This document shows positions 44,444-56,500 of a stretch of 64,000 nucleotides of DNA, piece by piece (the first letter of the stretch is position 1; each line of letters begins with the position of its first letter). Location: positions 62,001-126,000 of the forward strand of contig NZ_FPAT01000001.1 in NCBI RefSeq assembly GCF_900116555.1, in the 5' to 3' direction. The notes beneath the pieces were generated by a model. The model saw only the letters and a list, made by a program, of their open reading frames with translations, did no database searches and was not told the origin of the DNA. Position numbers and translations under genes: made by a program. Origin of the DNA: Actinopolyspora lacussalsi subsp. righensis (GTDB lineage Bacteria > Actinomycetota > Actinomycetes > Mycobacteriales > Pseudonocardiaceae).

Positions 44444-45382
44444 TCAGGATTCGAAGTCGAGTACGAGACGTCCCCGCACTCCACCACCTTCCAGCCTGCG
44501 ATGGGCCTCGTCGGCCCGCTCCGCCGGTAGGACGCTCGCGACTCGAAGGCTGAGCACGCCGCTCTCGACCTTCGCGCGCAACAGGTCCAGCGCGGCGTGG
44601 TCCCGGGCGGCATGGACCACGAGCACCCGGTGCACACGGATGTCACGTCCGGGATCGCCGCTCCAGCCGCGCACCACGGCGAGACCACCACCGTCGCGGA
44701 TGGCCGGGGCCACCTCACCGTCGAGCACCGCTCCGTCGGCCACTCCTGCCACGCCCTCGGGCACCAGGTCACGAATTCGCTCGGCCACATCCGCACCACG
44801 GCGTACCACCGCGTCCGCACCGAGATCACGTACCAGCTGCTCGTCGGCCGTTGACGCATCGGCGATCACGTACAACCCGCGGTCCTTGGCCAACTGAATG
44901 ACATAGCCGCCGAAAGCACCCGCGGCCCCCGTGACGGCCAGGGTCTCGCCCTCGGCCAGGTCGAGTTGCTCCAGCGCCAGATGAGCGGTCAACCCGTTCA
45001 TCGGCAGTGTGGCGGCTGCGGCGAAATCGACTCCCTCCGGGATGGCCGCCACGGAATCCTCGGGAACCACGATCTCGTCGGCGTAGGCACCGCCCCGCTC
45101 ATCCACGGGGACCACTACGGCCATGACGCGGTCCCCGGGTTGCCGAGTGGTCACGCCGGGCCCGACCGCGCTGATCACTCCGGCAGCGTCCATACCCGGT
45201 ATGTAGGGCGGTTCCAGCCCCGCTGTGCGATGACCGCCCGCGCGCAGCACGGTGTCGGTAGGGTTCACCGCCGCGGCGTGCACCCGAATCCTGACCTCGC
45301 TCTCCTCGGGTTTCGGCTGCGCGACATCCACGGCACGCAGCTTCTCGGGTCCGCCGAACTCGGTAACTCCAATAACTCGCAT
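44444..45382 (-). CDS. NADP-dependent quinone-oxidoreductase-like MDR protein
   Basis: The 312-residue protein is a zinc-less medium-chain dehydrogenase/reductase: MRVIGVTEFGGPEKL, VHAAAVNPTDTVLRAGG, and the NADPH loop LAVTGAAGAFGGYVIQLAKD. The family reduces quinones or enals. ATG 45382 is selected because upstream codons are low-quality intergenic sequence; GGGGT lies just before. It is followed by the strong terminator at 44388-44432. Confidence 0.85.
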   Translation of the reverse strand: MRVIGVTEFGGPEKLRAVDVAQPKPEESEVRIRVHAAAVNPTDTVLRAGGHRTAGLEPPYIPGMDAAGVISAVGPGVTTRQPGDRVMAVVVPVDERGGAYADEIVVPEDSVAAIPEGVDFAAAATLPMNGLTAHLALEQLDLAEGETLAVTGAAGAFGGYVIQLAKDRGLYVIADASTADEQLVRDLGADAVVRRGADVAERIRDLVPEGVAGVADGAVLDGEVAPAIRDGGGLAVVRGWSGDPGRDIRVHRVLVVHAARDHAALDLLRAKVESGVLSLRVASVLPAERADEAHRRLEGGGVRGRLVLDFES

Positions 45383-45512
45383 ACCCCGCACAACCGCACA
45401 TCCGCCGTGAATCTTCCACCTGGGTGGGCTCTCCCCGGCCGTGTCGGTGTTCGACGACGGCCCGGGAAAGCCGCGACCCAGCGGGGGAGGAACACGTACT
45501 GGCGGGAACGGC

Positions 45513-46523
45513 TCAGGAGTCGGCCACGTGCTCGGCGAAGACCGGAGCGACCTGTTGCAGCGCGTACTCCATGCCACTGGCGGAACCGCTGGAGAAGGCA
45601 TTGACGACCTCGGGGTCGTCCAGAATGACGAGGCGATCCTCCCGCGCGGCGGAAGTCCGGTTCAACAGTTGATCCTGCCGCAGTTGCCGCGGACTACCGT
45701 TGATCGCGAAAACCACTGTCAGATCGGCGCTGAGCACGTCGAGCCGTTCCCGGGAGATGTCGACGTAGAAGCTGCCGGAGCCCAGCTCGTCGATCTCGGG
45801 TTTGTTCGTCATCCCAAGCTCTCGCATGAAACGAACCCGGGAGTCGCCGGTGAGATAAGCCCCGTACTGGTTGCTGCCGTAGTAGGCCCCCACCCCGACC
45901 GTCTTGTCCTGTAGCCGGGGGTGCTGGGACAGCGTTTCGGAGAACGCCCGCTCCACCTCGGCGATACGGGCCTGCCCGGCATCGGGCTTGCCCAGCGCTT
46001 TGGAAACCAGGTCGAGTTGCTGGCGCCAACTGGTGCCGTACGGAACGGTGTCAGCGGGAGGGGCGATCGTCGGCGCGATCTTCGACAGCGTTTGGTGTTT
46101 TTCCCCGGATCCGTCCGACCGGGTGTTGAGGATGAGGTCGGGTTCGAGCGAGGCGACCTTCTCGTAGTCGACCTCGTTGGTTCCCAGCATCTCGGGGGAT
46201 TCGGTGAACTCTCCCGCCGCCCAGGGGCCCACCCCGTTTCCGCCGAAATCGAGCCAGTCGCTGACCCCGACCGGTTGAACGCCCAGATCCAGTGCGGTCT
46301 CCGCGTCCGACCAACCGAGTGCGACCACCCGCTCGGGTTTCTCCGGCACGGTGACCTCGCCGAACTTGGTCGAGACGGTGACCGGGAAAGCCGCGTTGTC
46401 GGTGGCTTCCCCCGTGGACTCACCCGAGGATCCCCCCTGGCCACATGCCGAAAGCGCGGTGGCCAACAACAACACGCTCAGTAAACCGCCGAGACGGCGT
46501 ACGTCTCCGAGTCTGCTCCGCAA
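45513..46523 (-). CDS. Iron-siderophore ABC transporter binding lipoprotein
   Basis: The 336-residue secreted lipoprotein has a signal peptide ending at the lipobox LSAC, then a FecB/FepB-type fold (VVALGWSDAETALDLGVQPV, LEPDLILNTRSDG, VFAINGSPRQLRQDQ). It would deliver a ferric siderophore to an FecCD-type permease, not encoded in the window. TTG 46523 follows GGACAGGG. A textbook IdeR box lies about 75 bases upstream, so expression should be repressed by iron. Confidence 0.88.
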   Translation of the reverse strand: MRSRLGDVRRLGGLLSVLLLATALSACGQGGSSGESTGEATDNAAFPVTVSTKFGEVTVPEKPERVVALGWSDAETALDLGVQPVGVSDWLDFGGNGVGPWAAGEFTESPEMLGTNEVDYEKVASLEPDLILNTRSDGSGEKHQTLSKIAPTIAPPADTVPYGTSWRQQLDLVSKALGKPDAGQARIAEVERAFSETLSQHPRLQDKTVGVGAYYGSNQYGAYLTGDSRVRFMRELGMTNKPEIDELGSGSFYVDISRERLDVLSADLTVVFAINGSPRQLRQDQLLNRTSAAREDRLVILDDPEVVNAFSSGSASGMEYALQQVAPVFAEHVADS

Positions 46524-46595
46524 CCCTGTCCTCCCGCTGTAGCGGCCGATGGTGGCGGTGTGGCCGGGCCGAGCCCGACCACACCCAACCGGTGC

Positions 46596-46614
46596 GAAGG
46601 TTAGCCTAACCTAG
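46596..46614 (-). promoter_or_regulatory. IdeR/DtxR iron box
   Basis: The 19-mer has the core AGGTTAGCCTAACCT (46598-46612), a near-perfect match to the DtxR/IdeR consensus TTAGGTTAGGCTAACCTAA. It sits in the promoter region of the siderophore-binding protein. Confidence 0.85.
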
Positions 46615-46857
46615 CGAACGGGATCAGCGGCAGCGGAGCCGATCACTCGAGGTGTTCATCGCCCACGGAAGTGTCACGACGAGACGGCCCACCCGGATAT
46701 CCGACGCGAAATCTCCCCGCCTGCTACCCCGGCGAGCCGCAGCCGTGCCGGGAAAGGCGGAAAACGCCTTGGTCACGATCGAAACATCCGGAAAGAACGA
46801 GGCAGCGGCATGACGCGGGAGGTATGTTCGAGTCCGTCCTCGTCGACTTTCCGCGAA

Positions 46858-47151
46858 TCACCGACGAGCGGCGGACTCGCGGGAATCGGCGACCCTCGCC
46901 GCACCACGAGCACGGCGTCCCGACTCACGACGCTCCTCCGGAGTCATCCCACCGAAAATGCCGAAATCCAGTCCGGTACGCTGCGCGTAAGCGAGGCACT
47001 CGGAGCTGACCGGGCACTGGGCGCATATTTTCTTGGCCTGCTGCACCTGCTGCGCGCCCGGCCCCACCTCGGATACCGGGAAGAACAGTTCCGGATCCTC
47101 GTCGCGGCAGCTCGCGCGGTGCTGCCAATCGGTATTCGTGTTGTCCATCAT
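46858..47151 (-). CDS. WhiB-family iron-sulfur regulator
   Basis: The 97-residue protein has the four WhiB cysteines (C15, C43, C46, C52, in CAQCPVSSEC) that bind a redox- or NO-sensitive 4Fe-4S cluster, the loop GIFGGMTPEERR, and a basic C-terminal DNA-binding tail. WhiB proteins act with sigma factors. GGAGG lies 6-7 bases before ATG 47151. The subgroup is closest to short WhiB1/WhiB2-type proteins, but assignment within the family is uncertain. Confidence 0.92.
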   Translation of the reverse strand: MMDNTNTDWQHRASCRDEDPELFFPVSEVGPGAQQVQQAKKICAQCPVSSECLAYAQRTGLDFGIFGGMTPEERRESGRRARGAARVADSRESAARR

Positions 47152-47859
47152 GTGGCGCCTCCTCTCTTCTCGGGCGCGGTCGTGTGCCTGCCTGGTTGAT
47201 CTGTTCGGGAGTCATGCCCACGCATGAGCGCAAGCCGTGGCTGTGAAAAGGCCGCACGGACGCTACGTGCCGTTCACGTCGACGTCACGAGGATGGCGAC
47301 CAACCTCACCCGCAACGTCGCGGAAACGGCGACAGTTCCGTTCCGGCCGCGTGTGTCGGCTCACAACGCCCCGCCCGATCGCACGAGAAACCTCGTCGAG
47401 CGGAAAAACCGGCCGCCGCGCAGCACATGTTTACCGTCGATCCGAGGATCTCGGGAAAACGCGCGCGCCGTCGCACCGCGAAATAACGCGGTAGCGCCCT
47501 TCTGTTGTTGCCGCCGCATCCACCGTGATTACCCCGGGACCGACAACGCGATCACACTCACCGGACCACAAGCTTCCGGCGTCACGGCCGAATTACCACG
47601 GTAGCCACGTTTGCCTTGTTTGACCAGCACCGCGTTTAGCGAGCTCAAACCTTGACTGGCCCCAGTCTCCCCCGCAGAGTGGTAACCACAGCCGCGTGCT
47701 ACTCACTGCGGAGCAACCCGCGACAGCGGGGCGTACCAATGGCGGGGCTGCCAATCAACCGTACGAACGCTCACCCGCACGAAACTGATCGACTGCATCC
47801 TACACATCATTGGGCTCCGCCGTACACCGGTGATCGCCAAATCGTTGGGGTGATATCGC
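47152..47859. other. Long divergent intergenic region upstream of whiB and devR-like genes
   Basis: These 708 bases hold no credible gene. They include GACTGG-CC-CCAGTC (47654-47667), a perfect inverted repeat partly overlapping TTGACT, about 190 bases upstream of the devR-like start. Long untranslated regions are common for whiB genes. Confidence 0.5.
47654..47667. promoter_or_regulatory. Inverted repeat upstream of devR-like gene
   Basis: GACTGG (47654-47659) and CCAGTC (47662-47667) are perfect complements separated by CC. The preceding TT makes TTGACT, which could be a -35 element. It is a candidate regulator site, not matched to a known consensus. Confidence 0.3.
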
Positions 47860-50374
<2,515 letters not shown>

Positions 50375-50424
50375 CGGCCGGCAACGAACCGGGCGGTGCG
50401 CGGACTTCCGGAAACGACGACTCC

Positions 50425-51036
50425 TCATCCCGTCGCCGTCGACTCGGCCGCGCTGCACGTGGCGCGCAACACCCCGGGCACGCTCTCGGCCAGCACGCGG
50501 GCGACGTGTCGGTCCTCCGGACTGTCGAACTCGTCGACGATGACCGCCACACCGCCGGAGACCCGAATGCTCCATCGCCGGGGGCCACCTATGAAGGAGA
50601 GCCGGTAGCGGATGTCGCGGGCCAACAGATCGTCGTCCCTGGCGAGAGTGCGAACCAGGTCCCGGCCGGTGATCATACCGACGAGTCGCCGCTCGTCGAT
50701 CACCGCCACGCTGCGCACGCGTTCCTCAAGCAGCACCTTGACCAGATCGGTCACATCGGTTTCGGGTTCGATACCGGTTATGCGGGTCGAGATCAGTTCT
50801 CCCACCGTTTCCGGAGGCGCGAGCCGCTCCCGGTCCTCGTTGGAATAACGCGGATCACGCGGGAAGCGATCCCGTACGAGATCGAGCTCGGTCACCGTGC
50901 CGAGCGGGTAGTCCTCAGCGTCGAGCACCGGCAGTGCGGTGAGTCCGTGCTCGACCAGTAACGCGGCGGCCGTCTTGACCGGCGTGTCGGTACGCACCGT
51001 GACGGGTACCTCGCTCATCACGTCTCTTACGCGCAT
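50425..51036 (-). CDS. CBS-domain pair protein with C-terminal BON-like region
   Basis: The 203-residue protein carries two CBS domains (MRVRDVMSEVPVTVRTDTPV to about 60, and VGELISTRITGIEPETDVTD to about 140), which usually bind adenine nucleotides, then a C-terminal strand-rich segment (GGVAVIVDEFDSPEDRHVA). It recalls Hrp1 (Rv2626c) of the mycobacterial DosR regulon, but is about 60 residues longer. GGAGCGGAG precedes ATG 51036. It converges with the devS-like gene. Confidence 0.88.
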   Translation of the reverse strand: MRVRDVMSEVPVTVRTDTPVKTAAALLVEHGLTALPVLDAEDYPLGTVTELDLVRDRFPRDPRYSNEDRERLAPPETVGELISTRITGIEPETDVTDLVKVLLEERVRSVAVIDERRLVGMITGRDLVRTLARDDDLLARDIRYRLSFIGGPRRWSIRVSGGVAVIVDEFDSPEDRHVARVLAESVPGVLRATCSAAESTATG

Positions 51037-51045
51037 CTCCGCTCC

Positions 51046-51651
51046 TCACTCCTCACCGCTGTCCCGATAGCCACTCCAGTGGCGTTCGAAGTGTTCCCAC
51101 TCGCGTTGCCAGCTACACCGGCGGAGACGATCCAGGCACCGTCGGAACAACCAGAATCCACCCACGGCGCCGAACAGCACGGTCAGCCACAGCGTGGCCG
51201 CTGCCGCCGTCGCCTCGCGAACCGCCGCGGCCGAGGTCATCGGGGGTGGGACGGAACGACCACTGGGATCCGTCCAGATACGTACCCGGCTACGCTCGGG
51301 GGAACCGGCAGGGGCCGCCACCATGCCGGTACGGGCGGAACCGTCGGGAGCCTGCCAGGTGGCGCGCACCTCGGCCCTGGCGCGGGCACCGGCGCGTACC
51401 GCTGCCGGTGGCGGACCCGCGTTGTCCAGCAGCACCGCGGTGACCTGTTGCCGTTCCCGTGTCTGACTACGCGCCGCCCCGAGCTGTTCCCCGTAGGTCT
51501 GTGCACCGCTGGCCACCGCGAACGGTGTGGCAACCAGCGGCAGCAGCAGCACGAGAGTCAGCACTCTTCCTTCGATCCGGTCGGAGGTCCTGGCCAGTGG
51601 GTTGGCGCCCGGCAGCAGCAACCGACGCAACCGCAGGAGACACTCCCCCAT
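51046..51651 (-). CDS. Rv1733c-like membrane protein
   Basis: The 201-residue protein has two membrane helices (VLTLVLLLPLVATPFAVASG and TLWLTVLFGAVGGFWLF) with about 110 extracytoplasmic residues between them. Order of features and the NPLARTSDRIEGRVLTL segment match M. tuberculosis Rv1733c, a DosR-regulon antigen of unknown function. ATG 51651 is chosen; an in-frame GTG lies six bases upstream. It is followed 9 bases later by the CBS gene, so they form one unit. Confidence 0.82.
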   Translation of the reverse strand: MGECLLRLRRLLLPGANPLARTSDRIEGRVLTLVLLLPLVATPFAVASGAQTYGEQLGAARSQTRERQQVTAVLLDNAGPPPAAVRAGARARAEVRATWQAPDGSARTGMVAAPAGSPERSRVRIWTDPSGRSVPPPMTSAAAVREATAAAATLWLTVLFGAVGGFWLFRRCLDRLRRCSWQREWEHFERHWSGYRDSGEE

Positions 51652-51687
51652 GGTCACCGCCTCTCTCGGGGTATCCGTGACTTCCGG

Positions 51688-52578
51688 TCACCACTCCTCC
51701 TGCCGAGGACGTATCACCAGTACCGGACAGTGGGAATGCTCGATCAACGCCTGGCTGGTGGAACCGAGCAGCAGTCCACGAAAACCGCCGCGACCGCGAC
51801 TTCCGAGCACCACGAGACGAGCCGTCTCGGAACCGCGCAACAACTGCTGTCGAGGACGGTCCCTTCCGACCACGCGCCGCACGGTCACGTCGGGATAGCG
51901 CTGCCGCCACCCCGCGAGACGCTCGGCCAACAACCTCTCCCCGCCTTCGGCGTAGGACTCGTCTGTGCCGTCGGAACTCGCCGACGCGTCGTACTCGACA
52001 TCGCTCCAGGCGTGCACCGCCACCAGTGCGGTGCGCCAGTGTGCCGCGTATTCGAACGCGGCGGCCAGGGCTCGTTCGCTGATGGGGCTTCCGTCGATAC
52101 CGACCACCACCGGCCCTTCGACCGGGAAGTGCTCCTCCCCGAGCCGGGAACGTACTACCACGACCGGGCAAGCGGCCCTGCTGAGCACCGCTGCCGCGGT
52201 CGAGCCGATCAGCATCCCGGTGAATCCGCCACGTCCGGAAGCACCCAGCACGAGCAGGTCCGCGTGTTGTGTCTCCGCCAGCAGTGCGGGCACCGCTCGC
52301 CCGTGCACGCTTCGGGTGGACACCGGTAGGTCGGTGGCGATCTCGTCGGCCGCCGAGGCCGCGAACGAGAGAATGTGTTCGGCATCGTGCGATGTCCCGG
52401 CCCCGACGTGCTCCTCCTGCCGGTTGCCCGCCGCTACGGGGCGAAACACGTGCATCACCAACAGCCGGGAGTGGTGCCACGAAGCCACCGAGGCGGCCCA
52501 GCGCACCGCCTCGGTGGCGGCATCGGAACCGTCGACACCCACCAACACGGTCCTGCTCGGTACACCGGCCGGACTCAT
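51688..52578 (-). CDS. Universal stress protein, two USP domains
   Basis: The 296-residue protein is a tandem USP with VLVGVDGSDAATEAVRWAAS and a second VVVGIDGSPISERAL. Both ATP signatures are intact (GASGRGGFTGMLIGST; GSRGRGGFRGLLLGST). ATG 52578 is preferred over the earlier frame start because GGAGGGATT sits directly before it. It lies upstream of the Rv1733c-like gene on the same strand and divergent from the PPOX gene. Confidence 0.9.
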   Translation of the reverse strand: MSPAGVPSRTVLVGVDGSDAATEAVRWAASVASWHHSRLLVMHVFRPVAAGNRQEEHVGAGTSHDAEHILSFAASAADEIATDLPVSTRSVHGRAVPALLAETQHADLLVLGASGRGGFTGMLIGSTAAAVLSRAACPVVVVRSRLGEEHFPVEGPVVVGIDGSPISERALAAAFEYAAHWRTALVAVHAWSDVEYDASASSDGTDESYAEGGERLLAERLAGWRQRYPDVTVRRVVGRDRPRQQLLRGSETARLVVLGSRGRGGFRGLLLGSTSQALIEHSHCPVLVIRPRQEEW

Positions 52579-52748
52579 AATCCCTCCATCCGAACCGAGC
52601 ATGACCGGCCGGTGGCATTCGCGCACGGCGACCACGGATGACTCGCCACGCGAAGACAGCCCCGGATGACTTTGTGCCCTGTGATGCCACGGGGAGTTGG
52701 TGGACCGTTGGCGTTACGAATCCGACGATTACCACCGGGATCCCCACG

Positions 52749-53174
52749 ATGAACACACACAACGAGCTTCGCTCCCTGACCACGCGAGAGAGCATCGTGC
52801 TGCTGTCCTCCGCGCAGGTGGGTCGAGTTGTGTTCACCGACGAGGCTCTGCCCGCGATCCGGCCCGTGAACTTCGTGGTGGACGGCGCGAGCGTGGTGAT
52901 TCGCACCGGCAGGGAGGGCAGCCTGTCCAAGCTCAACGGGAACGTGGTGGCCTTCGAGGCCGATCACATCGATCTGGCGACCCGGTCGGGGTGGAGCGTG
53001 ATAGTCCACGGACGCGCCGAACGGGTCCGTGACATCGATCAGCTGGTCACACTGGCTGATCCGGCCAAGTCTTCCTGGGTGCCGCTGCGGGACTACTTCC
53101 TGCGGATACCGTTCGAGATGGTAACCGGACGACGGCTGGCACTGCCGCACGTGACCAGCGAAGCCACCGGCTAG
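52749..53174 (+). CDS. Pyridoxamine 5'-phosphate oxidase-family flavin-binding protein
   Basis: The 141-residue protein has the split-barrel PPOX fold: SIVLLSSAQVGRVVFTD, PAIRPVNFVVDGASVVIRTG and SGWSVIVHGRAERV. Such small proteins bind FMN, F420 or haem and reduce various substrates. ATG 52749 has only a weak GGGATC upstream; the preceding codons of the frame look intergenic. It is flanked by USP genes, which suggests stress-related expression. Confidence 0.83.
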   Translation: MNTHNELRSLTTRESIVLLSSAQVGRVVFTDEALPAIRPVNFVVDGASVVIRTGREGSLSKLNGNVVAFEADHIDLATRSGWSVIVHGRAERVRDIDQLVTLADPAKSSWVPLRDYFLRIPFEMVTGRRLALPHVTSEATG

Positions 53175-53225
53175 TGCCACCCACCCGCGGTCCGGTGTGC
53201 CGTCGCCGCGGCAGACGGAGTTCCA

Positions 53226-54107
53226 CTAGGCGGTGGGTGTGCCGGTAGCGCTCTCGGCGCCGACCACTGCCAGTGGGCAGGGGGCGTGCACGACGAGGGA
53301 ACGGCTGGTCGAGCCGAGCAACATCCCGTGGAATCCCCCGTTCCCCCGGTTACCCACCACGAGCAGCTGGGCTCGAGAGGCAACCTCGATCAGGGTGCGT
53401 ACGACGTGTCCGGTGATGACGAGCTGTTCCAGCGGCACGTCGGGATAGTCCTCCTGCCATCCGGCGGTCCGCTCGGAAAGCAGCGCGCGGTCCGATTCGG
53501 TTCCGGAAGGCGATGAGTGATCGTCCTTGCCGACGTGCACGGCGGTCAGCGCCACCCCGCGAGCCGAGGCGTCCCGGAAGGCGAACGCCACGGCGGCCGA
53601 GCCGGCGGGGGAACCGTCCACACCGACCACGACGGGTAGGGAGCGGTGTGCCGGATCGCGCGAGTGCTCGTCCCGTACCACCACTGTGGGAACGCGCGAG
53701 TGCCCCACCAATGCCATCGCCACCGAACCGACCAGCATCCCGCTGAATCCCCCGAGTCCGCGCGAACCGACGACGGTCAGCAGGGCGCCGTGGGACTCCC
53801 GCAACAGCGCCACGGTCGGGGGAGCCTCGATTACGCGGGTCTCGACCTCGATGCCGGGTACGGCAGCGCGCACGGCTTCGCTCGTGGTGTGCAGTGCTGT
53901 CCGCGCCTGGGCGCGGAGTCCGTTGCGCAGGGCACGCATCGGAACGAGAAAGCGTGGATATCCCCGTTCCGGCATCGCGTACCCGTGCACCAGCCGCAGT
54001 ACGGCCGAGCGACGTCGCGCTTCGTCGGCGGCCCACAGCGCGGCCCGCACCGCCGAGTCCGAGCCGTCGGTTCCCACGACGATCCTGCCGTTGCGCGAAG
54101 TGGCCAT
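53226..54107 (-). CDS. Universal stress protein, two USP domains
   Basis: The 293-residue tandem USP has RIVVGTDGSDSAVRAALWAA, a second VVVGVDGSPAGSAAV, and intact ATP loops (GSRGLGGFSGMLVGS; GNRGNGGFHGMLLGS). ATG 54107 gives an N terminus typical of the family. It is convergent with the PPOX gene. The first domain has a long basic insert (LVPMRALRNGLRAQAR). Confidence 0.9.
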   Translation of the reverse strand: MATSRNGRIVVGTDGSDSAVRAALWAADEARRRSAVLRLVHGYAMPERGYPRFLVPMRALRNGLRAQARTALHTTSEAVRAAVPGIEVETRVIEAPPTVALLRESHGALLTVVGSRGLGGFSGMLVGSVAMALVGHSRVPTVVVRDEHSRDPAHRSLPVVVGVDGSPAGSAAVAFAFRDASARGVALTAVHVGKDDHSSPSGTESDRALLSERTAGWQEDYPDVPLEQLVITGHVVRTLIEVASRAQLLVVGNRGNGGFHGMLLGSTSRSLVVHAPCPLAVVGAESATGTPTA

Positions 54108-54260
54108 ACCCGGATGGTCGGGCAACAGCGCACAGATCGCCCGCGCCGAGCGAGCCTCCCGACACGTTTCGGAGGTTTCGGGCCTCGGTCCTGGGCACCG
54201 GCGTCCGGAACGGTGCTCGACACGGCTCGCCGGGGCGGGAGGGATCAGGCGGGAGAGGGA

Positions 54261-55694
54261 TCAGCTGTCCCGGATCCGCACCCGTACGGTCTCGGTGCCG
54301 GTGGCCTCGACCGTCAACGTTCGGGCGCCCGGTTCGGAGGTGATCCGCCCGCCGCGCACCGTTACCGAGTAGCCCGATTCGTAGTGCCGGTCCGAGACGT
54401 AGATCTCGGTGGGCTTCGGGATCGTCGGATCGGGGCGATAGGTGTAGTCGAACTGCCCCGTGGTGGCGTCGAAACGCATCGACTCGGGTGTCCCCGCCGT
54501 GGCCTGCGGATAAGTTCGGACCAGTTGGTCCCCTATCTCGGAGCGGAAGGGGTCCTCCCCGGGATCGGGCCCGAAGATGCTCTCGTAGTGCCAGTAGTGC
54601 CAACCCACGAACCTGCTGTCGGCCCGTTCCAGCGTGTTGGCCAGCACCCGCGGATCGCTGTCGCCGAACTCGGTGACCATGGCGGGCACGTTCGCGCGTT
54701 CGACGAACGAGTCCGCGTTTTTCCAGGTCGTATCGTGCTGTGCGGAGCACACTCCGACCAACTGTTCGGGCAGCCCCAGGTAGATGGCGGCTTGGCTGGC
54801 TATGCAGTAGTCGTGGAACGAGAACACCACCTGCTCCGCGGCTATCCGGGGTGTCAGTGGTGGCTCGGCCATGTGGGTGGGCATCAGCTGGTTCCAGGTG
54901 GCGTTGGGTTCCCAGAACACCGGAACGTCCGGATCAGCCCGACGGATCCGGGCGGTCAGCTTCTCGTGCACCTCCTGGTACCTGCGGTCGAAGGCCGGGC
55001 AACCGGCCGGGAAGCAGCTCGGGAACGCGGCACCGGGCCACGGCTCGTTCAGCAGTTCGATGCCGAGCACCGCCGGTTCGTCGGAGACGCGTTCGGCCAA
55101 CGCGGCCAACGCGTCACCGAGATAATCGATGGCCCCGTCGCTGTTGCTCCACACCTCGCTCCACGCCTTGTTCATGCTGGGCATCAGGTAGTACAGCGGA
55201 AAACCCGGATTCGGTTCTCCCGGAAACGGCTCGGTTTCCACCGCCCAGTCGGGAAATCCGTTTCCGCCCCAGTCGGGGCCGAGCCCGTCCTGGTGGTTGT
55301 CGAGCAGGACGTGTATTCCCTCCTCGCCCAGGGTGTCGACAACCCGGGCCACCCGGTCCAGATAGGCCTCGTCGACATCACCGCGTCGTGGCATCAGGCC
55401 GTCGAACGAGACACCGAGCCGGACGGTGTTGAAACCGTGTCCGGCGAGGAGTTCGGCGTCGCGAGCGGTGACCGTGAAACCGTCGCCCGGTCGCACGTAG
55501 GGCGCGGTCTTGTCCACGTTGTTCACACCGTGCAGCAGCATCCTGCGGCCGTGCTCGTCGACCAGCCAGCGCCCGGAAACCCGCAGTCCGCTCTGGATCT
55601 CCGACGTGTCCTCGGATTCGGCGTGTCCGGGAACACCACTGAGCAGCCCCACCGCCGTGGTCATCGCGAGCAGCGTCGGAATCAGTCGCCGCAT
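54261..55694 (-). CDS. Secreted GH5-family endoglycoceramidase-like glycosidase
   Basis: The 477-residue protein has a Sec signal peptide (MRRLIPTLLAMTTAVGLLSG, cleavage near GHA), a GH5 barrel and a C-terminal beta domain. Catalytic residues are clear: acid/base in LLNEPW (about E217) and nucleophile in MVTEFGD (about E342). The segments RWLVDEHGRRMLLHGVNNV and VLLDNHQD match endoglycosylceramidases, which release glycans from glycolipids; a broader beta-glycosidase role is possible. GGGGAGAGG precedes ATG 55694. Its place among universal stress genes is unexpected. Confidence 0.85.
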   Translation of the reverse strand: MRRLIPTLLAMTTAVGLLSGVPGHAESEDTSEIQSGLRVSGRWLVDEHGRRMLLHGVNNVDKTAPYVRPGDGFTVTARDAELLAGHGFNTVRLGVSFDGLMPRRGDVDEAYLDRVARVVDTLGEEGIHVLLDNHQDGLGPDWGGNGFPDWAVETEPFPGEPNPGFPLYYLMPSMNKAWSEVWSNSDGAIDYLGDALAALAERVSDEPAVLGIELLNEPWPGAAFPSCFPAGCPAFDRRYQEVHEKLTARIRRADPDVPVFWEPNATWNQLMPTHMAEPPLTPRIAAEQVVFSFHDYCIASQAAIYLGLPEQLVGVCSAQHDTTWKNADSFVERANVPAMVTEFGDSDPRVLANTLERADSRFVGWHYWHYESIFGPDPGEDPFRSEIGDQLVRTYPQATAGTPESMRFDATTGQFDYTYRPDPTIPKPTEIYVSDRHYESGYSVTVRGGRITSEPGARTLTVEATGTETVRVRIRDS

Positions 55695-55973
55695 GGCCTC
55701 TCCCCGAGTTTCGGCGTCAGTGATGCCCGAAACTATATGAATGAATTTCACTTATGGCGACTCAACGGCGACGATTTCACCGGATCGGCGGCAGACCGGC
55801 CCCGACCGCGGAGTCCACCGAGGCGGTGCTGGACGATGCCGCCGGCACCGTAAGCGAACCACCGCGGGGACACCACAGGGCGGGCCGTTGGCGGCCCGCG
55901 ACTCCGTGGCGGCTCGGCATGGGCGAAATGCGACCTCGCTCCGGTCGGGGGACCGTGGCGGTGGAGGGGTGCG

Positions 55974-56426
55974 ATGACTGGGGAGACCACCTATCGGATC
56001 ACTGTCGGGATCGACGGCTCACCGGCCTCGAAAGCGGCACTCCGCTGGGCGTTTCGGCAGGCCGAACTCACCGGCGGGGAAATAACGGCCGTGATCGCCT
56101 GGGACTACCCACCGATCTACGGTTGGGAAGTACCGAACGGTGCGGATCTCGACAAGGACGCGGCACGGACCCTCAACACCGTGCTCGCGGAGACCGTCGG
56201 CGACGAGGCATCCGTTGTCCCGCACCGCGAGGTGGTCCAGGGCCATCCGGCCAGCGCGCTGCTGGACGTGGCGAACGAGACGGCGGCCGCACTGATCGTC
56301 GTGGGCAACAGCGGTCACGGCGGTCTCACCGGAGCGTTGCTGGGATCGGTCAGCCAGCACTGCGTGGCCCATGCCCGCACACCGGTCGTGGTCGTACGGG
56401 CTGAGCAGCACGATGGCTCCGGATGA
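55974..56426 (+). CDS. Universal stress protein, single domain
   Basis: The 150-residue USP has VGIDGSPASKAALRWAFRQ and an intact ATP loop GNSGHGGLTGALLGSVS followed by PVVVVRAE. GTGGAGGGGTGCG lies upstream of ATG 55974. It is the first of three consecutive USP genes on this strand. Confidence 0.9.
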   Translation: MTGETTYRITVGIDGSPASKAALRWAFRQAELTGGEITAVIAWDYPPIYGWEVPNGADLDKDAARTLNTVLAETVGDEASVVPHREVVQGHPASALLDVANETAAALIVVGNSGHGGLTGALLGSVSQHCVAHARTPVVVVRAEQHDGSG

Positions 56427-56500
56427 GGCACGAGGAATCCACGGCAACCGCTTCCGCTCCTGGCCAGCTACGAACCGGTCGAAAACACGGGAGGGAACCG

